64,000 bases of DNA, from NCBI GenBank assembly GCA_050944475.1, contig JBMNRD010000002.1, forward strand, positions 240,297-304,296. The letters are read 5' to 3'. Below the pieces are notes generated by a model. The model searched no databases. It worked only from the letters and a program-made list of their open reading frames with translations, and was not told where the DNA came from. Origin of the DNA: RGIG5612 sp050944475. GTDB taxonomy: Bacteria; Bacillota; Clostridia; Lachnospirales; Lachnospiraceae. Position 1 is the first letter of the stretch; every line of letters starts with the position of its first letter. A program made the position numbers and the translations under genes. Positions 44,119-52,566 of this stretch are shown piece by piece.

Positions 44119-45336
44119 CTATAATTCCACGCCGCAGCCGGCAAGCAGCTTTCTTGCGCTTTCGGGTGAATCCTTGCCGACAGCATTCTTTATCGGGGCA
44201 AATTCCCTGCTTCTATCCACCTCATAAACAAGACATCCGTCCATCATACTGATCATATCAAGTATCAGGGTTTCATATTTGTAGCCGTTGGGTTCCTCCG
44301 GCATTACGTGATTTCCGTTTTCGTCTATATGGGGGATTTTTTTCTCCACCATATGGAACGGAAGATTCATCTTTTCTATTGCCTCCAGAGCCTCCAGATT
44401 AAGCAGATAATTCAAAATGACTCCCCAGTTATATGCCAGGCTTCCGTCCTCATTTCTTCTTTCTATCATCTCGGGTGTCAGCTCGTAATACTCAATAATT
44501 GACGGACGACCGTTCCTGTAGCACATGACTCCCACCTTTTCGTCGGGAGCGGCCTTGCTTACCACCTTTGCACCGATAGGATGCCCCGATTTTATTGTTG
44601 CGCCGATAAAGGCGGGATCGGCAATACGCTGTAGCACATTATCCACCGCAAACACATTAAACCACTGCACTCCCCTTTTCTTCAGCTTCGCAGTCAGTCC
44701 GGCCCTGTTCAATGACTTGAACCAGCCGCCGTTACCGTTCGGTGAAAGGGAAATCCTGTCCTTCTCCTCAAGAAGAATCCTGCCCTCAAAATCAGTGGAC
44801 GGGGCCATTTCCTGTACGAAAAACTCGACATAATCTCTATCGTAGCCGAAAAAACCATGCTGCTCAAAGCAATCCTTCGTCTGAAAATAATTCTTCCCGG
44901 ATGTCATTATCAAAAGAGGTATATTGCATCCGGCCTCGGATGTCACATCCATGAGGTTATTAATAAGGCATTGGAAAATACTGAGCCTTCTCGTGATTCC
45001 AATGTCGAACGCGCCCTTGGGGCCGTCAATCCCCAGCCTGGTCCCCTGACCGCCTGCAAGAAGTACTGCCGCAACCCTGCCGTCTCTGATAGCGTCAAGG
45101 CCTATGCGGGTATATTCTTCCTTGTGCAGAGCAATCTTATCCATGGTAATTGCTTCAATGGGCTCTATTTCTTCGCCGTTTTCGGGAAGCATGCGATTAC
45201 CAATCATGTCAAAATCGATTTTATCAATGGCATCAAGAAGTCTGTCCGCCGCCTCGCTGTCCAATTCGTCATAGAATCTCAGCAGTTGCTCCTGGCCGAC
45301 CTCACGCAACCGTGCCATGGTACTGTTAAAATCCAT
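44119..45336 (-). CDS. UDPGP-family (UAP1-like) UTP-sugar-1-phosphate uridylyltransferase
   Basis: 405 residues. The nucleotide-binding LLAGGQGTRLGIDGPKGAFDIG starts near 93. LSPNGNGGWFKSL, NVFAVDNVL and a C-terminal YKYETLILDMISMMDGC follow. This is the eukaryotic-type UDP-GlcNAc/UDP-hexose pyrophosphorylase fold (PF01704), unlike bacterial GalU or GlmU. Which sugar phosphate is used cannot be told. ATG 45336 has GGAGG upstream. Confidence 0.85.
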   Translation of the reverse strand: MDFNSTMARLREVGQEQLLRFYDELDSEAADRLLDAIDKIDFDMIGNRMLPENGEEIEPIEAITMDKIALHKEEYTRIGLDAIRDGRVAAVLLAGGQGTRLGIDGPKGAFDIGITRRLSIFQCLINNLMDVTSEAGCNIPLLIMTSGKNYFQTKDCFEQHGFFGYDRDYVEFFVQEMAPSTDFEGRILLEEKDRISLSPNGNGGWFKSLNRAGLTAKLKKRGVQWFNVFAVDNVLQRIADPAFIGATIKSGHPIGAKVVSKAAPDEKVGVMCYRNGRPSIIEYYELTPEMIERRNEDGSLAYNWGVILNYLLNLEALEAIEKMNLPFHMVEKKIPHIDENGNHVMPEEPNGYKYETLILDMISMMDGCLVYEVDRSREFAPIKNAVGKDSPESARKLLAGCGVEL

Positions 45337-45368
45337 CTTCGTTCCTCCGTCTCCTTTCCGGCCGATTT

Positions 45369-45397
45369 ATCTTACTACAGTAATATAAAAAAAGCAA
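45369..45397 (-). promoter_or_regulatory. Promoter of the uridylyltransferase gene
   Basis: TTGCTT (45392-45397), 17-bp spacer, TAAGAT (45369-45374). It is divergent from the helicase promoter. Confidence 0.6.
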
Positions 45398-45404
45398 AGC
45401 CGGG

Positions 45405-45434
45405 TTGACTTTTATCTGCCTGAAATGATAGGAT
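45405..45434 (+). promoter_or_regulatory. Promoter of the UvrD-like helicase gene
   Basis: TTGACT (45405-45410), 18-bp spacer, TAGGAT (45429-45434). The predicted transcription start is close to the ATG at 45441. Confidence 0.5.
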
Positions 45435-45440
45435 TTGCCC

Positions 45441-47336
45441 ATGGAGCCAAACAAATCCCAGTCTATTGCCATTTCCCACGGCAAAGGGCCCATGCTCATT
45501 CTGGCAGGCCCGGGTTCAGGAAAAACAACAGTAATAATTCAGCGGATTCTTCATCTGATTTCCCGGCGTGGCGTACCGCCGGATAAAATACTGGCGGTGA
45601 CCTTTTCGAGAGCGGCTGCCGGGGAAATGAAAGAACGCTATGAGCAGACCGTGGCAACACCGGACTTGCCGGCTAATTCCACACATTGCCGAAGCCCCGC
45701 CTTTGCAACCTTCCACAGCATTTTCTACAATATTCTGAAAACCGACTTTCCGTCGAAATATACATCAATAATCACTGAAAATGAAAAACTGACCTTCATT
45801 CGGAGTGAAATTGAAAGATTCAATCTGATGTATGAAAATCCCAATGAGCTGGCGCGCGAGATACTCCTATGCATAAGTCGACTGAAAAGTTTTGGGGAAC
45901 TGCCTGATGCCGCCCTCTCTCCCGTAAAATCCGTTGAGAGCGGCATATTTGCCGAAATCTATTCAGACTACTCGGATTATTTGAGGGCAGGCTCTATGGT
46001 TGACTTTGATGACATGATAATTCTGTGCCATAAATATCTGTCGGACGACCCCGCTGCCCTGAAGTCATGGCAGGAGCGCTTTTCTTACATTCTTGTGGAT
46101 GAATTTCAGGATATCAGCCCCATGCAGTACAAAACCATATGTCTTCTGGCAGGAGCAAAGTCCAACCTGTTTGCGGTCGGCGACGACGACCAAAGCATAT
46201 ACGGTTTTCGGGGCGCCTCCCCGGGGATGCTGAAAACCTTCGTTGCCGATTATCCTGAAGCCTCCGAGGTTTTGCTGAATATCAACTATCGTTGTAACAA
46301 AGAAATACTTTCCCCCGCCCTCAGGCTTATCAGCCAAAATAAGGACAGGTTTGAAAAGGAAATCCGCCCTGCTCCGGGAAAAGCCAGACAGCTGTCCGGC
46401 AATCCTCCTTTTGAAATCAGAAATTTTCCGACAAGAAAAGATGAATATTCCCACATCATCGACAGGCTGCGCAGCATAACCGGCCATAATGCCCCTTCTG
46501 TTTTCAAAAAAGATAAACCTCTGAGTATTGCCATCTTATTCCGGAATAATGCAGACCATGCCTTGCTTGCCAAGATGCTGTCCGACCGGAATATTCCGTT
46601 TGAGGTTACGGGAGGCACGGCAGGCTTCGCAGACCACTTTACCGCCCTTGACATGATGGCATATATGAGGATTGCCTCCAAACCCTCCCGTGCCGATCTC
46701 CTTCGCATAATCAACAGGCCTGTGAGATATATCTCAAGGACTTCCTTGGAAGATGCCAGCGAAAACTGCTTCGGCAAAATGCTTTCCTTTTACAAAGACA
46801 ATCCCCGGATGCTGAAAGCTGTCAGAAAGCTTTGGGCGGACTGCCGTTATCTTTCGGAACTTCCTCCCTTTGCCGCAATCAAGTATATACGCAATGTGAT
46901 GGGCTACGAGAGCTGGCTTAAGGACTTTGCCCGGGAGAAAGGTACTGAATACGAAGAGCTTTCCGGCAGCCTTCAGGCCTTTGAGGAGTACGCCTCGCTT
47001 TTCAAGAGTCCGGATGAACTTGAAAAGTCCGTTGCAGCAGAAAACAGTCTGCAAATAAACACTGATTTTCCCCCGGACTGTCCTGCCCGGATTTCAATCA
47101 TGACAATGCACGCATGCAAGGGACTGGAATTCGATATCGTTTTCATCCCGGATGCAAATGAGGGAATCATTCCCAATAAAAGGGCCCTGACAGGCGGCGG
47201 CGAGGAAGAAGAACGACGGCTTTTCTATGTTGCCATGACCCGGGCAGCGTCCTCGCTGCAAATAAGCTATGTTTCTTCCCTGCATAACAAAAAGGCAGCC
47301 CCCTCAAGATTTCTGGGCTGCCTTGGCAAGCAATGA
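45441..47336 (+). CDS. UvrD/Rep/PcrA-family ATP-dependent DNA helicase
   Basis: 631 residues. Superfamily 1A motifs are all visible: Walker A LAGPGSGKTTV near 22-32, TFSRAAAGEM, Walker B ILVDEFQDIS near 215-224, GDDDQSIYGFRGA, MTMHACKGLEFDIVFIP near 555-571, and EERRLFYVAMTRA near 593-605. It is shorter than PcrA (about 730) and lacks the usual C-terminal tail. ATG 45441 is preferred over the TTG 6 nt upstream. Converges on gltX with a 7-nt gap. Confidence 0.93.
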   Translation: MEPNKSQSIAISHGKGPMLILAGPGSGKTTVIIQRILHLISRRGVPPDKILAVTFSRAAAGEMKERYEQTVATPDLPANSTHCRSPAFATFHSIFYNILKTDFPSKYTSIITENEKLTFIRSEIERFNLMYENPNELAREILLCISRLKSFGELPDAALSPVKSVESGIFAEIYSDYSDYLRAGSMVDFDDMIILCHKYLSDDPAALKSWQERFSYILVDEFQDISPMQYKTICLLAGAKSNLFAVGDDDQSIYGFRGASPGMLKTFVADYPEASEVLLNINYRCNKEILSPALRLISQNKDRFEKEIRPAPGKARQLSGNPPFEIRNFPTRKDEYSHIIDRLRSITGHNAPSVFKKDKPLSIAILFRNNADHALLAKMLSDRNIPFEVTGGTAGFADHFTALDMMAYMRIASKPSRADLLRIINRPVRYISRTSLEDASENCFGKMLSFYKDNPRMLKAVRKLWADCRYLSELPPFAAIKYIRNVMGYESWLKDFAREKGTEYEELSGSLQAFEEYASLFKSPDELEKSVAAENSLQINTDFPPDCPARISIMTMHACKGLEFDIVFIPDANEGIIPNKRALTGGGEEEERRLFYVAMTRAASSLQISYVSSLHNKKAAPSRFLGCLGKQ

Positions 47337-47343
47337 CTTTCTT

Positions 47344-48801
47344 TTACTGAAGGTCCGCCTTCAGCAGGCTGATTCCCTTGCGAATCCTTTCCAGAGACTC
47401 TTCCTTGCCGATTATTTCCATTATCTCAAAGGCTCCTCCCGGAGTTGACTGCTTTCCCGAAACCGCGGTTCTGAGAGGCCACAAAACGACACTGTTCTTA
47501 ACCTCCTTTGCGGCAATAAATCCGTTGACAACCTCCTGCAGACTCTCAATGGAATAGTCCTCATGAACTTCAAGCAAGGGCAGGAGTTCGTTAAGTACCC
47601 GGAGGGAAGTGGCGCTGTCAGTCTTCATTTTTTTATGGGTGTACATGGCCGCATCATACTCGGGAAGCTCCTCGAAAAAGTCAATTTTTTCAGGTATGTC
47701 CGTAAATACCTCAATTCTGGTTTTCATAAGCTCCAGTATCTTGTTAAGGTTTATATCTTTTGTAACGACACTGCGCACATAAGGCAGAGCATACTCCTTG
47801 TATCTGTCGAAGTCCATAGACTTGATGTACTCTCCGTTCATCCACCTGAGCTTTACTATGTCAAACACGGCAGGTGACTTGTTGATTCTCTTGTAATCAA
47901 AGCATTTTATCAGATTTGTCAGATCAAAAATTTCCTCTGTTCCCTCCGGGCTCCAGCCAAGAAGAGACACAAAATTCACTATTGCTTCAGGCAAAAAACC
48001 CTGCTCCATCAGGTCCTCAAAGGATGAGTGTCCGCTTCTCTTGCTGAGCTTTTTGTGTTCCTCATCGGTAATAAGCGGCAGATGTACAAACACCGGCGGC
48101 TCCCATCCGAATGCCTCATAAAGAAGAATGTATTTAGGCGTTGACGAAAGGTACTCGTTTCCACGGACAACATGGGTTATTCTCATCAGATGATCATCAA
48201 CCACATTTGCGAAATTGTATGTGGGATAGCCGTCCGACTTTATAAGGACCATGTCGTCAAGCTCTGAATTTTCAACTGTAATTTCTCCGTAAATATCATC
48301 CACAAAGGTTGTGGTGCCTTCGGGAGTGATGTTTTGGCGGATTACGAAAGGCTCACCGGCGGCCAGCCTTGCGGCGATTTCTTCCTTGGTAAGGTTCAGA
48401 CAATGTTTGTCATAAATCATAAACTCCTTGTCGGCAATGCTGGTCTTAAGGCCTTCAAGACGCTCCTTGGTGCAGAAGCAGTAATAGGCCCGGCCTGTTT
48501 CAATAAGTTTCTTTGCGTACTCCATGTAAATGCCGGCCTCCGCCCTTTCGCTTTGGACATACGGACCGACATCACCGGGCTTGTCGGGTCCCTCATCATA
48601 ATCAAGTCCCGCAAGCTCAAGGGTGTCATAAATAATCTCCAGCGCACCTTCAACAAAACGCTCTTGGTCGGTATCCTCAATCCGCAGAATAAAATCACCG
48701 CCTTCGTGCCTTGCAATCAGATATTCGTACAATGCGGTCCTTAAATTGCCCACGTGCATTCTGCCGGTCGGACTTGGCGCATATCTGGTTCTTACTCTCA
48801 T
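47344..48801 (-). CDS. gltX: Glutamyl-tRNA synthetase
   Basis: 485 residues. APSPTGRMHVGNLRTALYEY near residues 8-27 (HIGH-type motif) and KKLSKRSG near 248 (KMSKS-type) identify a class I Glx-tRNA synthetase of bacterial type. ATG 48801 has AAGGATGG upstream. It is the last gene of a run starting at folA. Confidence 0.95.
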   Translation of the reverse strand: MRVRTRYAPSPTGRMHVGNLRTALYEYLIARHEGGDFILRIEDTDQERFVEGALEIIYDTLELAGLDYDEGPDKPGDVGPYVQSERAEAGIYMEYAKKLIETGRAYYCFCTKERLEGLKTSIADKEFMIYDKHCLNLTKEEIAARLAAGEPFVIRQNITPEGTTTFVDDIYGEITVENSELDDMVLIKSDGYPTYNFANVVDDHLMRITHVVRGNEYLSSTPKYILLYEAFGWEPPVFVHLPLITDEEHKKLSKRSGHSSFEDLMEQGFLPEAIVNFVSLLGWSPEGTEEIFDLTNLIKCFDYKRINKSPAVFDIVKLRWMNGEYIKSMDFDRYKEYALPYVRSVVTKDINLNKILELMKTRIEVFTDIPEKIDFFEELPEYDAAMYTHKKMKTDSATSLRVLNELLPLLEVHEDYSIESLQEVVNGFIAAKEVKNSVVLWPLRTAVSGKQSTPGGAFEIMEIIGKEESLERIRKGISLLKADLQ

Positions 48802-48852
48802 TTTTCCATCCTTTGTTAAATGTGTTTTTGATTGTATCTTCAGGAAATAAAT

Positions 48853-49938
48853 CTATTGCCTTACAATGTACTCTTTTGCGACAAGCAGTTCCGCCAGCAA
48901 AATGGCACCGCCGGCCGCGCCCCTTATCGTGTTATGGGAAAGGCCAACAAATTTATAATCAAATATCTTATCTTCCCTCAAACGGCCGAGACTCACGCCC
49001 ATGCCTTTTTCATAATCTCTGTCAAGCTGCGGCTGCGGTCGGTCATCCTCTTCAAAATACCGGATAAACTGTTTCGGCGCACTCGGAAGACCAAGTTCTT
49101 GCGGCAATCCCGCGAAAGAAGCCCATCTTTCAAGTATCTGCTCTTTTGCGGGCTTTTTTTTAAAATTAACAAACACGGCCGCCGTGTGACCATTTTCCAC
49201 GGCAACCCTCAGGCATTGCGCGGTAATATCGGGGCCTGCAGCGGGAACGATAACACCGTTTTCAATATGTCCCCATACGCGCAAAGGCTCCATCTCGCTT
49301 TTTTCCTCTTCTCCCCCGATATAAGGGATGACATTCTCGACCATCTCCGGCCAGTCTTTAAATGTCTTTCCCGCGCCCGAAATTGCCTGATATGTGCAGA
49401 CAACGACCTGCTTCGGCCCGAAATCCTTCAATGCGTGAAGGGCCGGTGTGTAGCTCTGGATTGAGCAATTAGGTTTTACGGCTACAAAGCCCCTTTCCGT
49501 TCCCAGTCTTTGCCTCTGATACTTAATCACCTCTATGTGTTCCGGATTGACCTCCGGAATAACCATGGGCACGTCAGGCGTCCATCTGTGGGCGGAATTG
49601 TTGGATACCACCGGCCTCTCTGTCTTTGCATAAGCATTCTCAAAAGCCTTTATTTCCTCCTTTGACATATCCACGGCGCTGAAGCAAAAGTCTGTCTCGG
49701 CTGCATTTGCCTCAATCTCCGCAAGATCCCTCACAACAATATTTCTGACAGTCTCCGGTATCGGGTTAGCCATTTTCCATCTGCCGCCTACGGCCTCCTC
49801 ATATGTTTTACCGCTGCTGCGGCTGCTCGCTGCAAGCATGACAACCTCAAACCAGGGATGATTTTCAAGCAGGGAAATAAACCTTTGCCCTACCATTCCC
49901 GTGGCGCCGAGTATACCGACTCTTAATTTCTTTTCCAT
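48853..49938 (-). CDS. asd: Aspartate-semialdehyde dehydrogenase (archaeal/fungal-type)
   Basis: 361 residues from ATG 49938 (AGGAAAAA upstream). NADP-binding GILGATGMVGQRF near 7-19, active-site Cys in KPNCSIQSYTPA (about 157) and the closing SHNTIRGAAGGAILLAEL. It makes aspartate semialdehyde for lysine, threonine and methionine synthesis. The pattern fits the archaeal/fungal subfamily rather than the E. coli type. Confidence 0.94.
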   Translation of the reverse strand: MEKKLRVGILGATGMVGQRFISLLENHPWFEVVMLAASSRSSGKTYEEAVGGRWKMANPIPETVRNIVVRDLAEIEANAAETDFCFSAVDMSKEEIKAFENAYAKTERPVVSNNSAHRWTPDVPMVIPEVNPEHIEVIKYQRQRLGTERGFVAVKPNCSIQSYTPALHALKDFGPKQVVVCTYQAISGAGKTFKDWPEMVENVIPYIGGEEEKSEMEPLRVWGHIENGVIVPAAGPDITAQCLRVAVENGHTAAVFVNFKKKPAKEQILERWASFAGLPQELGLPSAPKQFIRYFEEDDRPQPQLDRDYEKGMGVSLGRLREDKIFDYKFVGLSHNTIRGAAGGAILLAELLVAKEYIVRQ

Positions 49939-49985
49939 TTTTTCCTGTCCGCCTTCCCTGTCCGCATGCCGTTTCGGCATAGTTT

Positions 49986-52514
49986 TTACAGTCTCGGTTT
50001 TGTCCCCTTTGTATCACGCTTGGCAAGCTTTATTTTCATCAGCTCAATTTCCTTGTCGCGTAAAACTACCGTGTCCTTATCACCGAAGCCTACGATGTGC
50101 ACCTTGTCAATCTCGTCACCCGGATTCAACTTGATACCCCTGACGCCCACGGCGCCTTTCTTCCTCTCCGGCACCTCATTTAGCTTAAACCTGAGGAATA
50201 CACCTTCCTTGGTTTGGAGAACTACCATTTTATTGGTTTTGAAAGCGCTCTTCTGCCCTGTGCCTCCCCGTCCCGTTACGCCCTGTCCGGCACCTCCCGA
50301 AAGGGAAGTTTCGTCGCCTGTCATGCTCATGCTGACCTGCTCACTGCCGCCTCCTGCAAGGTCGAAAAACTCAAATGTCAGCTGGTCATCATCCGGGTCA
50401 AGATACGGACTGATGCCGTCCTCTTGCGGTTCTGAAACCTCGGAGCCTCCGGAAATCATCGGACTGCCATGTATTTCGTCCGAATCGAAGCTGCCTGCGC
50501 TATAGATGTTCCTGTCGGATGCATCAAATACATCGATGCTTACAACTTCGTCACCGTCTTCCAGCTTGGTAGCGGCCACGGTTCTTTTTACCACTTCAAA
50601 CTCCGATGCATCTACAAATTTCATCATTCCGCCCTTTGTGGTAAACAGCAGAAAACTCATCCTGAGAGCCGACATTGGAATTACCTGAATGATGTTTTCC
50701 GTATCACTGGTGTAATTACACAGATTGTCAATGGGAACACCCTTATCTTTCGGTTTCTTCATGGGCACCTTCAAAACCTTTACCTGGTGCATGGTTCCCG
50801 TGTGGGTAAATATGCAGATGTTGTCCGTATTCATGCAACGGATAATGTATTCATTTTCCTCCTCTATAGCCTGTATATTCCTTTCATAGGCTGCCGGCTC
50901 AACTGTCTTGCTATATCCGAAGCGATCCATTAGGAATACTACCTCCTGCTCCTTGACCTCTTCTTCCTCAAAAACAGCCGCAGCTCCGTCGATTATACGG
51001 GTTTTCCGCGGAGTGGCGTATTCCTTCTTAATCCGTTCCAAATCCTTGATTATTACCTTCTTCATGACGGAGCGGTCTGAAAGAATGTTCTCATACTCGG
51101 CAATTTCCTTAATCAGTTCTTCATATTCTTCCTTCAGTTTTATTATCTCAAGGCCTATCAGCTTTGCCAGCCTAAGATCTAAAATTGCCTGAGCCTGATT
51201 CTCCGTAAACCTCAGCTCCGAGGCCGCCTTTTCGGACTCCTTTGACTTGAATTTTACCTGACTTGTGTCACCTTCAACCAGACAGCTTTTTGCCTGGGAA
51301 ACGCTTTGGGACCCCCTGATAATCTCAATAATAAGGTCTATAATGTCACATGCCCTGATGAGTCCCTCTTTTATTTCTTGCTGCTCCCTGTCTTTGGCAA
51401 GAAGTGTCGAATACTTCCGAGTATTTATCTCGTACTGAAAATCCACGCAAGCTTTCAGGATGTCCTTAAGTCCCATAACCTCAGGACGCCCTCCGGAGAT
51501 GACCAGCATATTCACGCCGAAAGTATCCTCCAGTCTGGTCTTCTTATACAGCATGTTTTCAATCCTTACGGGATCTGCTCCCTTTTTTAGTTCGAGAACA
51601 ATTCTGATGCCTTCCCTGTCGGATTCATTGGATATATCAACAATGTCAGTGGTTGTCTTCGTTTCCACAAGGTCGCAGATATCCAGGATGAATTTGCCGA
51701 TATTTGCTCCTACCATGGTATAGGGAATCTCTGTAATGACAAGCTTGTCACGGTCGGATTTTCTCTTGGCCTCTTCAAGCACCACCTTGCCGCGAAGCTT
51801 CATCCTGCCGGTTCCCTCTTCGTAAATATCCAAGAGTTCCGACTTGTTCACAACAAGGCCTCCCGTCGGGAAATCCGGTCCGGGCAGATATTCCATCAGT
51901 TCCGCCGTTGTGATGGAATTCTTCTTCATGTATGCAATCATGGCGTCCACAACTTCGCCCAAATTATGTGTAGGAATGTTAGTTGTCATGCCGACGGCAA
52001 TACCCTCGGAACCGTTTACAAGGACATTGGGGATGCGGACAGGAAGAACCTCCGGCTCCCTTTCCGTTTCGTCAAAGTTCGGCACGAAATCAACAACCCC
52101 CTTATCCAGATCCGCAAGATATACATTCTGAGCAAATTCCTCAAGCCGGGCCTCTGTGTAACGCATTGCCGCCGCACTGTCTCCCTCCATGGAACCGAAG
52201 TTTCCATGCCCGTCTACCAGCGGCATTTCCTTCTTAAACTCCTGAGACAAAACCACCAGAGTCTCATAAATTGAGGAATCACCATGGGGATGATACTTAC
52301 CCATTGTATCCCCGACTATACGAGCGGACTTCCTATGCGGCCTGTCGGCCCTGAGCCCCAGCTCGCTCATGGCATACAGTACTCTCCTTTGTACCGGCTT
52401 GAGGCCGTCCCTTACGTCCGGTACCGCCCTTGCACAAATAACGCTCATGGCATAGTCAATATATGACTTTTGCATCACATCGGAATATTCGCTTTTAATT
52501 ATTTCTTCAGACAT
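49986..52514 (-). CDS. Type IIA DNA topoisomerase subunit A (GyrA/ParC family)
   Basis: 842 residues. Breakage-reunion core with YHPHGDSSIYETLV and active Tyr in AAMRYTEARL (about 125). The GyrA-type C-terminal pinwheel follows, but the GyrA box (QRRGGKG) is replaced by MKKPKDKGV near 584-592. A low-complexity Gly/Ser/Asp insert (about 671-756) splits the pinwheel. Wrapping of DNA, and therefore supercoiling, may be weak, so it could work as a topoisomerase IV. Its partner B subunit is encoded just upstream (52-nt gap). ATG 52514 has AAGGAG upstream. Confidence 0.93.
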   Translation of the reverse strand: MSEEIIKSEYSDVMQKSYIDYAMSVICARAVPDVRDGLKPVQRRVLYAMSELGLRADRPHRKSARIVGDTMGKYHPHGDSSIYETLVVLSQEFKKEMPLVDGHGNFGSMEGDSAAAMRYTEARLEEFAQNVYLADLDKGVVDFVPNFDETEREPEVLPVRIPNVLVNGSEGIAVGMTTNIPTHNLGEVVDAMIAYMKKNSITTAELMEYLPGPDFPTGGLVVNKSELLDIYEEGTGRMKLRGKVVLEEAKRKSDRDKLVITEIPYTMVGANIGKFILDICDLVETKTTTDIVDISNESDREGIRIVLELKKGADPVRIENMLYKKTRLEDTFGVNMLVISGGRPEVMGLKDILKACVDFQYEINTRKYSTLLAKDREQQEIKEGLIRACDIIDLIIEIIRGSQSVSQAKSCLVEGDTSQVKFKSKESEKAASELRFTENQAQAILDLRLAKLIGLEIIKLKEEYEELIKEIAEYENILSDRSVMKKVIIKDLERIKKEYATPRKTRIIDGAAAVFEEEEVKEQEVVFLMDRFGYSKTVEPAAYERNIQAIEEENEYIIRCMNTDNICIFTHTGTMHQVKVLKVPMKKPKDKGVPIDNLCNYTSDTENIIQVIPMSALRMSFLLFTTKGGMMKFVDASEFEVVKRTVAATKLEDGDEVVSIDVFDASDRNIYSAGSFDSDEIHGSPMISGGSEVSEPQEDGISPYLDPDDDQLTFEFFDLAGGGSEQVSMSMTGDETSLSGGAGQGVTGRGGTGQKSAFKTNKMVVLQTKEGVFLRFKLNEVPERKKGAVGVRGIKLNPGDEIDKVHIVGFGDKDTVVLRDKEIELMKIKLAKRDTKGTKPRL

Positions 52515-52566
52515 TTATTTCTCCTTCGAGCTCCGGACCGGCCGGAGGCAAATGGTTATTTTCTTC

